A stretch of DNA of 64,000 nucleotides from contig NC_089736.1 of the NCBI RefSeq assembly GCF_035083965.1, forward strand, positions 4,405,501 to 4,469,500, written 5' to 3'. Source of the stretch: Branchiostoma lanceolatum (lineage: Eukaryota; Chordata; Leptocardii; Amphioxiformes; Branchiostomatidae). The position numbers were made by a program, and so were the translations under genes. A model generated the notes under the pieces. The model had not been told where the DNA came from. It worked only from the letters and a program-made list of their open reading frames with translations, and made no database searches. Positions 46,601 to 57,710 of the stretch are shown piece after piece (position 1 is the stretch's first letter; each line of letters opens with the position of its first letter).

Positions 46601-49600
46601 TATATGATGCTAGGAGAGGCTACTATGTTAAACATGGGATCGGTAGAAGATGGGGATGACTGTGTGTTTGACAATGTAGTGTTTGGGGTGGGATGGGTTA
46701 GGGTATGTGCTTGGGTAGAGGGATGAGTACCAATGCTGTATCTCATCGTAGAAGGAGTCGGATCTTCAGCATTTCCTGTAGGCAGTGTGGTGTTTTCATG
46801 TACTGTTCTCGATACGCTTTCGTCCAGTGTTCTCATTGTTGATGTGGTCTGATAAATACCACCTGAATGTTCGTCTGTGGTAGCAGCATTTTGAGTTGTA
46901 TGCGACGTAATATTATTTACTATGTTACTTTGATTATGTGAAATTAAGTCAGTATGATACATTGATACAGATGATACTTCAGAACGTACAGTGGTGACGT
47001 CATCGCCCGCGGCTGGTTGATCCCCTCCAGCATCCGGGGCCCCTGTGGATGGCAATGTAGTTACTATTCCGTCTGTCTGACTTCTATACGTAACGGAAGG
47101 TAACGTCGTCACCGTTTCCACTGTCGTATAGTTGATATCATACAGATTATTTTCACCAGTTCCTATGACGGTACTGTTAACGATACGCCCTAACGTCGAA
47201 GTTACTATTCCGTCTGTCTGACTTGTATACATAACAGAAGGCAACGTTGTCACTGTTTCCACCGTCGTATAGTTGATATCATACAGGTTATCCAAATCTG
47301 CACCAGCTTCTGTGACAGAATTGTTAAATATACGCTCGTATGTCGAAGTAACTGCCATTTGGTCCGCCGAAGCACTTGCATTTTCATTGGGCCTACTAGT
47401 ATGTTTTGGATTTGCTGTGGAATTCATAGATTCAGTTGAGGTATTTAGGAAAGAAAATAAAAGATCTAGAGATTCAAGTGTTGTATTTTCTATTGGTAAT
47501 GTCATAACGTCTTCAAGTTTTGTTAGCAGTTCTGTCGTATGTGTGTCGCTGTGTCTTGTGACGTCCTGTACTCCAGGTGTTGCTACTGCTGTATGGTTGG
47601 TTTCATGCAAATTGATAATACTGTGGGGTTCTTCACCGAAGTCTGTGACTGAAATATTTTTTATAAATCCTTCTGTGGATCTGTCTGTCATTTGGTACAC
47701 GCTCACATGTTCCATGGGATCGTCAGTATATTGAGGTTTTGCTGTGGAACTCAGAGTTTGCTCTGTTGAGGTATTGGTGAAAAGAAAGTCGAGAGATTCG
47801 AATGTCGAACTGGCATTTTCACTTCGTAATGTCGTAACGTCTGGCAGTTCTGTTTGCAGTAGCGTCCGTTTAGTCTCGCGAGAGTTGGTCACGCGACTTG
47901 CGTCGGACACTCCAGTTGTGGTCACTGTTGTCTGATTGGCATCATGCAAATTATACATACTTTGAGATACATCATGAGTCCTAGTGACTGAACTATTACT
48001 GATACGTCCGTATGTTGAAGTAACTGTCCGATGGTCTGAAAAACTTACATCTTCAATGGAGTCACTGATAGCTTGTGTTTTTGCTGTGAAACTGAGATTT
48101 GGCTCAATTGTGGTATTTGCGAGAGGAAATAGAATAGATCCGAGTGTTAAACTTCCATTTTCTCTCTGCAAGGTCATAGAGTCTAAAAGTCTCGTTTGCA
48201 GTAGTGTCGTATTTGTCTCGCGTGAGTTTGTCACGCGACTTGTGATGTTGTACATTCCTGTCGTAGTCTTGTCTGAACCAACACCTGAGGATGAAATCGT
48301 TAAGATAGCTCTAGTATGTAACGGTCACAGTACTTGTCATTATTATATTGATGGTCTTGTCACTTACTATAAACAAGGATATAGACGTGAAGAACAAGAT
48401 ATTCTAAAAAGTAGTAATCCTTAAAAGTGCGTCTGTCTATTAAGATACGAAGCTGTAGAATGGCTAAGTGGACTGCGAAAGACTACAGGGTCTAGATAAA
48501 TGAATTAATCAAAGTTCTCTAAATGAGCTTAGCCAATATCCGTGCCTTTAATATATAGTGAAGAAAAGAAGGCAGTGCCGCACACAGTGAAAAAATCTAG
48601 ACGAAAAAATCATTGTGATTTCACCCGATTTGTTTCCACTACATATGAAATACCTCCTTGTACGCTTGGTGTTGTCTCCGTAGGTCCTGCAACTGACTGT
48701 CCAGTTATTAAACATGGCAGTACTAATATAGGGAGACAGGGAGATCATAGGATTAGAGAGATTTAAATGACATCACGGAAACCTGTCTTTGAAAGGCATT
48801 GTATGAGTAACATTGAGTCACGGAAGCCGTAGACTTTGATTTTTGGGAGAAGAATAAAAATGAGTCACTGTACTTGATATCTTAATGCACTGATGCCAAC
48901 TTCTTTCTCCCTAAGCCTGCTTACATATGTAAGACATCGTGATAGGAATCAACCAGGCTGCAACGTCTTAGGAACCATTGAGGGAAACCTCAAATAGATA
49001 TGATATTTGTAAAGGACGAAAAGTGGGTTTGGTTGGACAAATTTGTGTTTGGTTGCTTCTGCCTTTAACCATGCTTACCATTACATATATTTTATGTTAC
49101 GTTTAGGAAGGTTAGACATCAAGGTAAGCAATGTATAAATATAGAGGACAAGATTAGGATATCATTTCCGGGCGTTTTGAGTGACAGCCATCACTCTTCT
49201 TCAGTGTCAGTAGTAATTGATGTCAATTGAAACGTCTCGAAATAATATCTGAACATTGTCTAGTTGTAGAGATTGATTGACGTTAAAAGCATTTTCTATT
49301 TTTTTATAAATGATGTCCGTAACGGCCTTAATCTGAATCCAAGCCTTGTAGGTATCGTTTGTTTATCTGCATTAATAAGATTGTTACAACATATCTAAGT
49401 ATATGCTTCATTTTGTAGTGAAATGGGTAATTTACATGCGCCAAATGGTGAGAATCTTGTCGACAACATACGGTGGAGTCCATGGAAAAATTGTGTTATT
49501 TTTTTTTCATAAAATTTGCCTCAAACGTTTTCATCTTTCCAAACTAGATTATCTACAAAATTCATCAGCGTTTTCGTGGTCCAAGGTAATCGTAGGGTCG

Positions 49601-50078
49601 CATTTGAAAAGCATGCAGAGGAATTAATAAAAGAATAACAAAAACACACAGAATGTGATTTTGCTGACCCAAAATATGCTGACCTCAAATAACATGGTTA
49701 CAAACAATTTCCACAAGTTTATATTTGTGGGCCAGCGTTTCCCTGGATTCACTCATCACTACATTTTTGGGTTGACAAAGGTAGCAACATCAACATCAAA
49801 ACACAGAATTTGTTTAAGGGCATCTTATACAGAAACAAGCTGCCTTTCTGTGCTGTAGTAACCAGCAAATACATGAGGGAGATTCCTACGTTTTTAAAGA
49901 AAGACAAGCAACAAAGCGTTGGATTGTGTGCTCCTCAAACATCTTATATAATTCTGATCTGAAGTATACATCCAAAAAATAGTTGGTTGTTCAATTCAAC
50001 ATTGAATTTCCAACACTCACCTTGTATTGTAATGATGATCACCAGCACTACAGTCCTTCTTACATGTATATCCTTCAT
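37689..50078 (-). CDS. Mucin-type SEA/EGF transmembrane protein B
   Basis: Exons in transcript order: 50078-50021 (signal peptide), 48284-45639 (2,646-nt mucin stalk rich in Thr and Ser), 41589-41551 (39 nt), 41091-40958, 40322-40258, 39993-39867 and 39442-39337 (SEA-type module), 38767-38575 (EGF-like), 37902-37689 (EGF end, membrane helix, tail). All phases agree, and the product is about 1,193 residues. The exon lengths 39, 134 and 65 are identical to gene A. The GWYTGERC end of the EGF is followed by a helix of about 23 residues and a short basic tail ending LGKR. The exon at 39867-39993 encodes GSRRKRQVEEY, a furin-type RRKR site. The stalk acceptor offers two sites 12 nt apart. The intron at 41590-45638 contains a 3.7-kb transposon. 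Confidence 0.85.
40612..40870. repeat. GC-rich insertion in gene B intron
   Basis: A block far richer in GC than its surroundings, with GGGGCCC and CCGGG words at both edges (GGGGCCCCGCCGGG near 40610, GGGGCCCGGCC near 40840). Probably a mobile-element fragment of unknown family. Confidence 0.4.
42082..42500. repeat. 184-bp tandem repeat
   Basis: CGTATCAAGAA recurs at 42113, 42297 and 42481, exactly 184 bp apart, with near-identical sequence between. It is part of the 41697-45396 element. Confidence 0.8.
43750..44620. repeat. 82-bp tandem repeat array
   Basis: TTAGAAGTAAG recurs at 43841, 43923 and on at 82-bp steps (TTAAAAGT variant at 44005). Units alternate between AAGAATATTAATCTT and AAGAAGATTAATCTT types. 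The array decays toward 45330. Repeated 64-codon frames here are artefacts of the period. Confidence 0.85.
45541..45625 (+). repeat. AGT trinucleotide microsatellite
   Basis: AGTAGT and AGAAGT runs just downstream of the gene B stalk exon donor, in the intron. They code for a spurious poly-Leu run on the minus strand if read through. Confidence 0.8.
48285..50020 (-). other. First intron of gene B
   Basis: No exon seen. It holds a retroelement footprint at 49108-49260, including a hammerhead-like fold on the minus strand (49170-49215) with CTGAAGA, an AGTGA/TCACT stem and CAAAACG. Confidence 0.5.
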
Positions 50079-52300
50079 AGCAACCGCCAAAACTACGAGA
50101 AGCTTGTAGAATTTCTACTGGATTCTCTGATGAAAAGTCTCAGGTCCTGACTTCAGAATGTTTGTTTCTCCTGTGCAAAATACACCATCTTGATCGTAGA
50201 CGTAGCTGAAAACAAATTCCTCCCAACGGGTTGCTCGCCACAAATACTTTGTATGTTTGGTGGGTATCTCAGTTCCTCTCCATGTTCATTAAAGAGCAAC
50301 ATCACTCAGGATTCCCAAGGGTAGAATTGTAGTCTCGGAGGGAACATCAAAGATTGATCGAGTTAATAGGGTCTTTGTTGAGCTGCCTTTACAGAAATAC
50401 CTTCGTGTAAGCATAAAATTGATTGTCAGACTGATTACCGAGTCATTTCCGCTTGATAAAGCTTCTTGGCATGCAAATCACGTTATGTTCTACGCTTGAC
50501 GTCAACACAAATCGATAAAAGTTTGCATATTTATTCTTGGCCTGATGCTTAATATGCATGTAATTTTTACTAACTCAAAATGGTATCAGAAATTCGTTTA
50601 TAAGCAAACAAACGTCCCTTCCACTTATGCTTTTATCTTGATTGTGAATTAAAATTTGATTTTCTTAATCTCAATTAAAATGATCGATATGTTGTTATAC
50701 AGTATGACTTTATTTTCCATCTGGGATGAGTATATGCAATTGTATGAACAATAAACAATGTGTACAGTTAAACATAGTTAAACTATCACCGAAGGAAAAG
50801 GATTCCCATATGATTGCATATGACAGGTGAGGTACCCAAATGAACATAAATGGTTATACCGCCTTACTAAATATACTTGGGCGGCGACCTCGCTGCAACC
50901 GTGTAGCGATTTAGATTTGGCAGATCGCTCAGTTAATTTCATAAAACGAACCTTTATACGCTTTGGGTGTTCTGTTGTCTTTTCGATCTGATTTTTACAT
51001 TTTGCATGATATTCCAATTGTGAAATCAGGGGTTGCACAAATCCAGTCTAGATCACAGCAAGGTCGCAGTGCAATCGCCGTCCAGTGGAATAAGGGCTAT
51101 GATGAGGTATATAATATGCATTTGGCGCTATGGGCACAAAAGTAATATCGATTCATACTTCTTTCCTTAACTTCGATCTTGTGAACATTAAATTTGCAAT
51201 GGCGCACATAGGTCGATCAGAGGGTAAGTGCCAGTGATGGATATATACTGGTCTATCAGATACAATTGCCGATAACAATTCACTCCTTATATCCATCATC
51301 ATAATTTAGTGGTCATCGATTAAACGTATTACTACGTGAATGGTATTGCCTTGAATAATACCTGGAGAAACAAGACACAACAAAGTCTGACCCTAAGTGA
51401 GAAATTAGTAAATATGGTTTACCCGAAACAACATATAGAGACCATGATCTTCTACTTTGTATCCTGAGTACTGACATTGCTAAATACGTTATTTACACCT
51501 GTTTTGTACAAGACATCGAACCCAATTTCCAGTGCTTTCAAAGCCAACTGAAGCAAATATGCCAATATATGTCAATGATGATTATACCTTAGATGTTTTG
51601 GTTAAATGTTTTATGTTCAACTGTTATCCTTCCCTTACGTCATCAACATTCATCTGCTCGTAGAATTTTGCAGAAATGACTAATTTTCGTCTTGGGCCAT
51701 GGAAAGAACAGGGAGGATGATAGGCTCTGTGAATGAACCAAATTGCCTGAGATTTTGATATATTTTGATGTAAAAGGAGGCACTTGGGTGAGACGAATTA
51801 CGCAACGAATCAGCAAAAAACTTTTCCTACGTGAGGTGCTGCATATACGGTTCATTTTCCTATCTATTTACATTGTTATAATGAGCTATGTTTAGTTCCG
51901 ATTACAATGTATGTAGAAATAGAACTAAAATGATACAGACATATTTGTGTTGTAATGAAGTGCCCATATATTAAGCAATAAAAAGTATCGCGCATGGCTG
52001 CCAAACACACAGAAACTATCACCGTTCAATATTTGAATATTGATTTTTTCTTTATACCACCTATCTGTTAATCACCTTCTGAACATATGACCGCAACCAA
52101 GCCTCTTGCTGAAAAGTTATTATTTCTTTACATAAACCATTATCTCTCTTAGTTGTCTTGGCATAACCATGAACAAAATACCTTTAACTTACTACATTCA
52201 ATAGCTATAGGAACACATGGATCTGTGCTATCGTGGGTAGTAAAAATAAATTTGGTCCCTCCTGTCAAACCTTGCACTACTCGACCTGGCCTTAACAAAT
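50079..52300. other. Intergenic region between genes B and C
   Basis: AT-rich, with no supported gene or repeat array. It should hold the gene B promoter and the gene C 3' UTR. Confidence 0.5.
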
Positions 52301-55300
52301 TTACAAATGTACGTCCAGGTAGACATTGTCGTCATATTCCTCCATCTCAAGTACCTCTGGAGTACCCGACTTAGGAGCACCTTTTCCGGGCACTTCTTTC
52401 TTAGACGCCTCAGCCGCGAAGGAACCCTGGTCTCCCACAAAGGCCATGTTCTGGTATAAAGAAGTGTCTTTTGCTGGCTCATGACCAAGACTTGTATATG
52501 TGCTTTCGTTGTTTTCTTTCTGATTCCCTTCGCCCAAACTTGTGTAGGTCTTGGCTTCCATAGTGTCAGGGTTGAGCGCTTGGTAGGGAGATTCCTCCTC
52601 TTTGTTCTGTATGTAGCGACTAGTGGTCTTTGTTATCCCAGTAGATGCCGATTCAGCCTGTTGACCTGCAGTTCCGGCGGATGTCGCTGGGGTGTAGGAG
52701 TCTCTTGCAGCGGTACGTTTTGCAATTGTCTTCCTCCGCGGAGGAGGGACAGGAGAACTCCCTCCGCCAATCGTTGCATATTCTGCACCACTAGCGACTT
52801 CTGTAAGAACTGCCTTTCCCGACATTCTGTGAGTGTGAGTAAAGACAAATTCTATCAGTTCAGATAACTCATCTGCTTTGCTTATAGAGCATTATTGTTC
52901 AGTCACTGCAGTGATACACCAGCATTATCCTATTGTTATGGTATCTGCATGCTTGATAATTTATATATTGTATATTTAACCTGTTCTAAGGAGAAATTTT
53001 TATGGATAACAAAAGACAAACTACCTTTTAAGCTTGATAACGACGAAGCCCATGACAGCAAAGGCGGCTACAACAGAAATGACCAGAAGGACAACAGCTA
53101 CTATGTAGCCTGTGCATACTGCGTTGGCTGCGGAGGATGGGACATTCTGGAAAGGAGATGTAATATGTCAATGTTTCACTGTTATTTACTTCATTACTTG
53201 TCCATTGTTAATATTGTCAGGCGAACGGTAAGCTTTTCTCGACATCAAAAGATGGGCTGATACATTTGAAATGACACCAACAGCTAGATACGATTTCATT
53301 AGTGAGTGTATGGTGAATGATTAAGAATAATTAAGGACGACTTGGGGATCTGCGGGAAAATATCGGCAACGGTGACTATAGGAACATACCGGCATCTCTC
53401 TTTTTATATACGCTGAAATTGCATTTATGATATTCTTCACACAACAATAGCAGCAGTCACTAAGAGGACAGGATGCTGGTCGTATGCACTGAGGAAAAGC
53501 ATTTGCTTCACATTCAAATTACTGTGAACCTCCAATTGCAACAATATCATTTTGGGTATACATTTTGAATTAGGAACTGTGTGTGTGTTTACCTGCTGGC
53601 AGACACCGTTCCCATTCTGGCAGTAGTTGTCCTCACACATACACTCAGAGATCACTACGCCTGGGTACTTTTCACTCAGGAGACAGGAGCTCCCCTCCCC
53701 ACACTTTAGACTGCAAAAACTTGAGTCGTCTGATATCTGCAGAAGCTCTGTAATGCCGCAGATCAACAGTATAACAACTGAGTACAAATGCAGAATAGTA
53801 GTCATATGATACCATGCATACGCATTACGCAACTATATATGTCATGTAAGGCCACACCAACTTAATCTTATGGATGACATCCGCGCGCGCATTGATTTTC
53901 GCTTGTTGTCCAAAAAAAAAAAAATCACCGCCTCCAAGGCTACATGGAACTCCGGAACTTGCTGACTTAGATTGCCGCAAAAGGCTAGCATTGTGCCGGC
54001 TTATCGGAAAACTGGGGCGTATTTGTGGATTGGTATGCCATCGATGTTGGCTAGGGAAATTTTGCGTTTGCACAGTTGTACGAGAGGATCGCGGCGGCCA
54101 TGCAGCGAGTATTGCCCAGACAATTTCAAACACGACCTATCCAGAGTGGCTCTCACACGTTTCTTTTGCAATAATGAGAGACATGGGAGAGGAATTGAGG
54201 GATTGGCAGAGATTTCACAGTGAGATTTGTAAGCGTAAACCATGGAATGCTTAATATGGAGTTCAATGCCATGTATCTTGAAACTGCCCAATTATGGGTG
54301 TATATGAGTTATAATTCTTTTTCACAGTCATATATCATCCACAGTCCTTGGAGCCAAATACCTTCTAATAGTATGCTTCTTTGGTCGTTCTTGTCAATAT
54401 ATTAAAAATCAATCACTAGCGCTGAGTCTGCTGTGATGAACAAGACAACCTACATGTACCTCCTACAAATAAACTGTGTTCTGTGGTTCAATTCGCAATA
54501 CCAGCTTTGTACTAGTAGTCCTGTGGTTTTTCTTTTTTTTCGCCCGCGCGCATTAGTTTTGGGGTCTCCAGAGGATGTCATCCATAAAATCAAGTTGGTG
54601 TGGCCTAAGTATATGAAACAAAAAGAATAATCTTATATGAGTTATGCTATACTATGACGAATCTCCAAGCAGATACTTGAACAGAATGCTGCAGTTTTCT
54701 TTCCAGCTTTCTCACCGATCATACTATACAGAAGTCGGAATACCCTGGTAGTCAGACTTGGGGATCGGGCCGTTAGCCAGTTCCTTCAGCGGCCAAAGGC
54801 AGTCAGTCCGCCAATCTAAATTAGCGCCAGGGGGGAGTTTTAGACTGGGAGAGTTGTCCGGCCCTAAAACTCCAACGTAGGGCTAATTTAGATTGGCGGA
54901 CTGACTGCTTTAAAAAATCTAATCAAAAGAACTTGCTAATGGCCCGACCCCCAAGTCTGACTCCCAGGGTAAAGTCTGAAAAGTAACCAAAAATTTGATT
55001 GATTTCCATGTCCAATATCTTGGAGATTATCTTCAACGGAATTCCGCGCTTGTCCGAAGAACCCAAAACAAAACAAAAAGCAACACGATACTCCTTACCA
55101 TCTGCAGTGAGAGTGATTGGATGTAGACTATTTCCATCAGTGACGTTGAGTGTGCCATCAAACGTCCCGCTGCGGATCAGTTCTTGTAGGTTTGTCTGAG
55201 CTTTCTGGGTGATCATTGAGTCAGGTTGCGATTCTGCTGTGTTAAAGATGGTAGCAAACCTGGCCACTGTGCTCCCCTGGCTAGAAATGTAGGACTGCCA

Positions 55301-57641
55301 TATGAATGTTTGTCCTTTTCAGACGTTAATCAAAACAGAAGTCACTTGAAAGTTCATCTGTGTTGGTAGAAGTCATTCCGAATTAAAGTTGAACTATGAA
55401 TTGCCAAGTGAACACAAAGCTAGACTTACCCAATTTTTTTACTGATCGGCTCCAGTCTTTGTCAAGGAATGAGCGATGTACTTCCATTGTGACGTCACGT
55501 TATGCAGATAGACCACGTGAATCAAGCTGATCAGTCAAAAATTTGGATACATTCAGTTTTGTGTTGGCAAGACACAGTTCAAATATGATTCAGAACAAAA
55601 CATAAGTCACACTTCTACTTCACTAAGATGTGTTTCTCGCTTCAACCTGAAAATAGTATCAACAATTACACCCTTACATGTTTCTGTTAGTATAGACTGA
55701 TGTATGAAACGCTACTTACACAAATCGAATCAGCCTGACGTCAACATATCCTGGCTGGCCGACATATGCTAGAGAAACCTGAAGTATGCGTACGGAATAG
55801 CAGAGTTAACAGTAGAGTAAACAGTGCCTACAACTTGATACAAAAATATGAACAAAATAATTCCTCCTTGAACAACAAAAAGGACTACTTTCATAAGATA
55901 CATAGTATCCATAATCAAATGTCATAAGTCATATCCATAGAAAACAGCCAACTAGATATTCTATAATTAAAAGATCATAGGTTTTTTTTAATACACTATC
56001 TTTACCCCGAGGCCTGCCCCTACTTACCCATTGTATAAACGCATTCGATAGGGCCTTGAATACAGGTGAATTCCTGTCGTTCAACTCTGGTGTAAAGGAA
56101 AGCTCTGAAACCAACTGATACGGTATGATTCTTCTTGCAGTGGAGACTACAGTGGTGGTCGTGCCCTCTACTGTAGTCATTGCTGCTGTCGTGCCCTCAA
56201 CTGTAGTCGGTGCTGCTGTCATGCCCGTAACTGTAGTTGGTGCTGCTGTCATGCCCGTAACTGTAGTTGGTGCTGCTGTCATGCCCGTAACTGTAGTCGA
56301 TGCTGCTGTCGTGCCCACTGCTGTACTTGGTGCTACAGTAGTTGGTTGTGCTGTACTTGGTGCTACTGTAGTTGGTGCTACTGTAGTTGGTGCTACTGTA
56401 GTTAGTGCTACTGTACTTGGTGCTACTGTACTTGGTGCTACTGTAGTTGATGGTGCTGTAGTTGGTGGTGCTGTACTTGGTGGTGCTGTACTTGGTGGTG
56501 CTGTACTTGGTGCTACTGTACTTGGTGCTACAGTAGTTGGTGCTACTGTAGTTAGTGCTACTGTACTTGGTGCTACTGTACTTGGTGCTACTGTAGTTGA
56601 TGGTGCTGTAGTTGGTGGTGCTGTACTTGGTGCTACTGTAGTTGGTGGTGCTGTAGTTGGTGGTGCTACTGTACTTGGTGCTACTGTACTTGGTGCTACT
56701 GTAGTTGATGGTGCTGTAGTTGGTGGTGCTGTACTTGGTGCTACTGTAGTTGGTGGTGCTGTAGTTGGTGGTGCTGTACTTGGTGCTACTGTACTTGGTG
56801 CTACTGTAGTTGGTGGTACTGTAGGTGATGCTGCTGTACTTGGTGGTGCTGTACTTGGTGGTGCTGTAGTTGGTGGTGCTGTAGTTGGTGGTGCTGTAGT
56901 TGGTGGTGCTGTATTTGGTGGTGCTGTACTTGGTGGTGCTGTACTTGGTGGTGCTGTAGTTGGTGGTGCTGTAGTTGGTGGTGCTGTACTTGGTGGTGCT
57001 GTACTTGGTGGTGCTGTACTTGGTGCTGCTGTAGTTGGTGGCGCTGTAGTTGGTGGCGCTGTAGTTGGTGGCGCTGTAGTTGGTGGCGCTGTAGTTGGTG
57101 GCGCTGTAGTTGGTGGCGCTGTAGTTGGTGGCGCTGTAGTTGGTGGCGCTGTACTTGGTGGCGCTGTACTTGGTGGCGCTGTACTTGGTGGCGCTGTACT
57201 TGGTGGCGCTGTAGTTGGTGGCGCTGTAGTTGGTGGCGCTGTAGTTGGTGGCGCTGTAGTTGGTGGCGCTGTACTTGGTGGCGCTGTACTTGGTGGCGCT
57301 GTACTTGGTGGCGCTGTAGTTGGTGGCGCTGTAGTTGGTGGCGCTGTAGTTGGTGGCGCTGTAGTTGGTGGCGCTGTACTTGGTGGCGCTGTACTTGGTG
57401 GCGCTGTACTTGGTGGCGCTGTACTTGGTGGCGCTGTACTTGGTGGCGCTGTACTTGGTGGCGCTGTACTTGGTGGCGCTGTACTTGGTTCTGCTGTACT
57501 TGGTTCTGCTGTACTAAGTTCTGCTGTACTAAGTTCTGCTGAAGTTGATGCTGTAGTCGTTAACGCTGTGGCCAATGGTGTGGTCAAGACCATAAAGAAC
57601 AGCAACACTCTCTTGGCCAGATGGCCACCGGAAGCAAGCAT
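52301..57641 (-). CDS. Mucin-type SEA/EGF receptor C with tyrosine-rich tail
   Basis: Exons in transcript order: 57641-56028 (signal peptide, then a long [10 protein letters not shown] repeat stalk, then the start of the SEA module), 55276-55099 (SEA second half beginning GSTV; exon edge 55280 or 55276), 53747-53593 (EGF-like), 53146-53025 (membrane helix), 52826-52301 (cytoplasmic tail, 175 residues). About 864 residues. An acceptor at 57710 implies a 5' UTR exon upstream. The helix is roughly [20 protein letters not shown]. The tail has nine tyrosines: YATI, YTPA, YIQN, YQAL, two YTSL, YQNM, YDDN and YLDV, plus the SH3-type PVPPPR. The spacing YQAL-x9-YTSL-x12-YTSL is ITAM-like. An extra SEA-like exon near 55432-55490 does not fit the phases. 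It is probably a signalling surface mucin. Confidence 0.78.
53850..54605. mobile_element. 756-bp MITE with TAA target duplication
   Basis: The terminal inverted repeats begin GGCCACACCAACTTAATC and continue about 40 bp. TAA flanks both ends (53847-53849 and 54606-54608), as in PIF/Harbinger-type elements. It lies in a gene C intron. The 126-codon frame starting in the left TIR shows no domain. Confidence 0.8.
54741..54971. mobile_element. Palindromic MITE, 231 bp
   Basis: The ends TACCCTGGTAGTCAGACTTG and its near-perfect complement at 54952-54971 are inverted. The inner arms CAGTCAGTCCGCCAATC and their complement pair as well. It lies in a gene C intron, next to the SEA exon. Confidence 0.85.
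56330..57545 (-). repeat. 15-bp coding minisatellite of the gene C stalk
   Basis: More than 60 copies of a 15-bp unit (plus-strand GGTGGCGCTGTAGTT and CTT variants) encode PPTTA or PPSTA on the minus strand, with a diverged APSTV/APTTV zone toward the 3' side. Dense Ser/Thr/Pro predicts heavy O-glycosylation. A separate 30-bp unit ([10 protein letters not shown]) follows near 56190-56300. Confidence 0.95.
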
Positions 57642-57710
57642 TATGTCGTTTACGACTGTCTATGAATCTTGCCTGGTGATTCTTTGTCCGTCAATGACGA
57701 CGACTGCGCC

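Noticed and set aside
46004..48424. Plus-strand frames opposite the mucin B stalk
   Set aside because: Antisense of a low-complexity Ser/Thr coding exon that has confirmed splice phases on the minus strand.
53874..54254. 126-codon plus-strand frame inside the MITE
   Set aside because: It begins within the terminal inverted repeat, has no domain and lies in a non-autonomous element.
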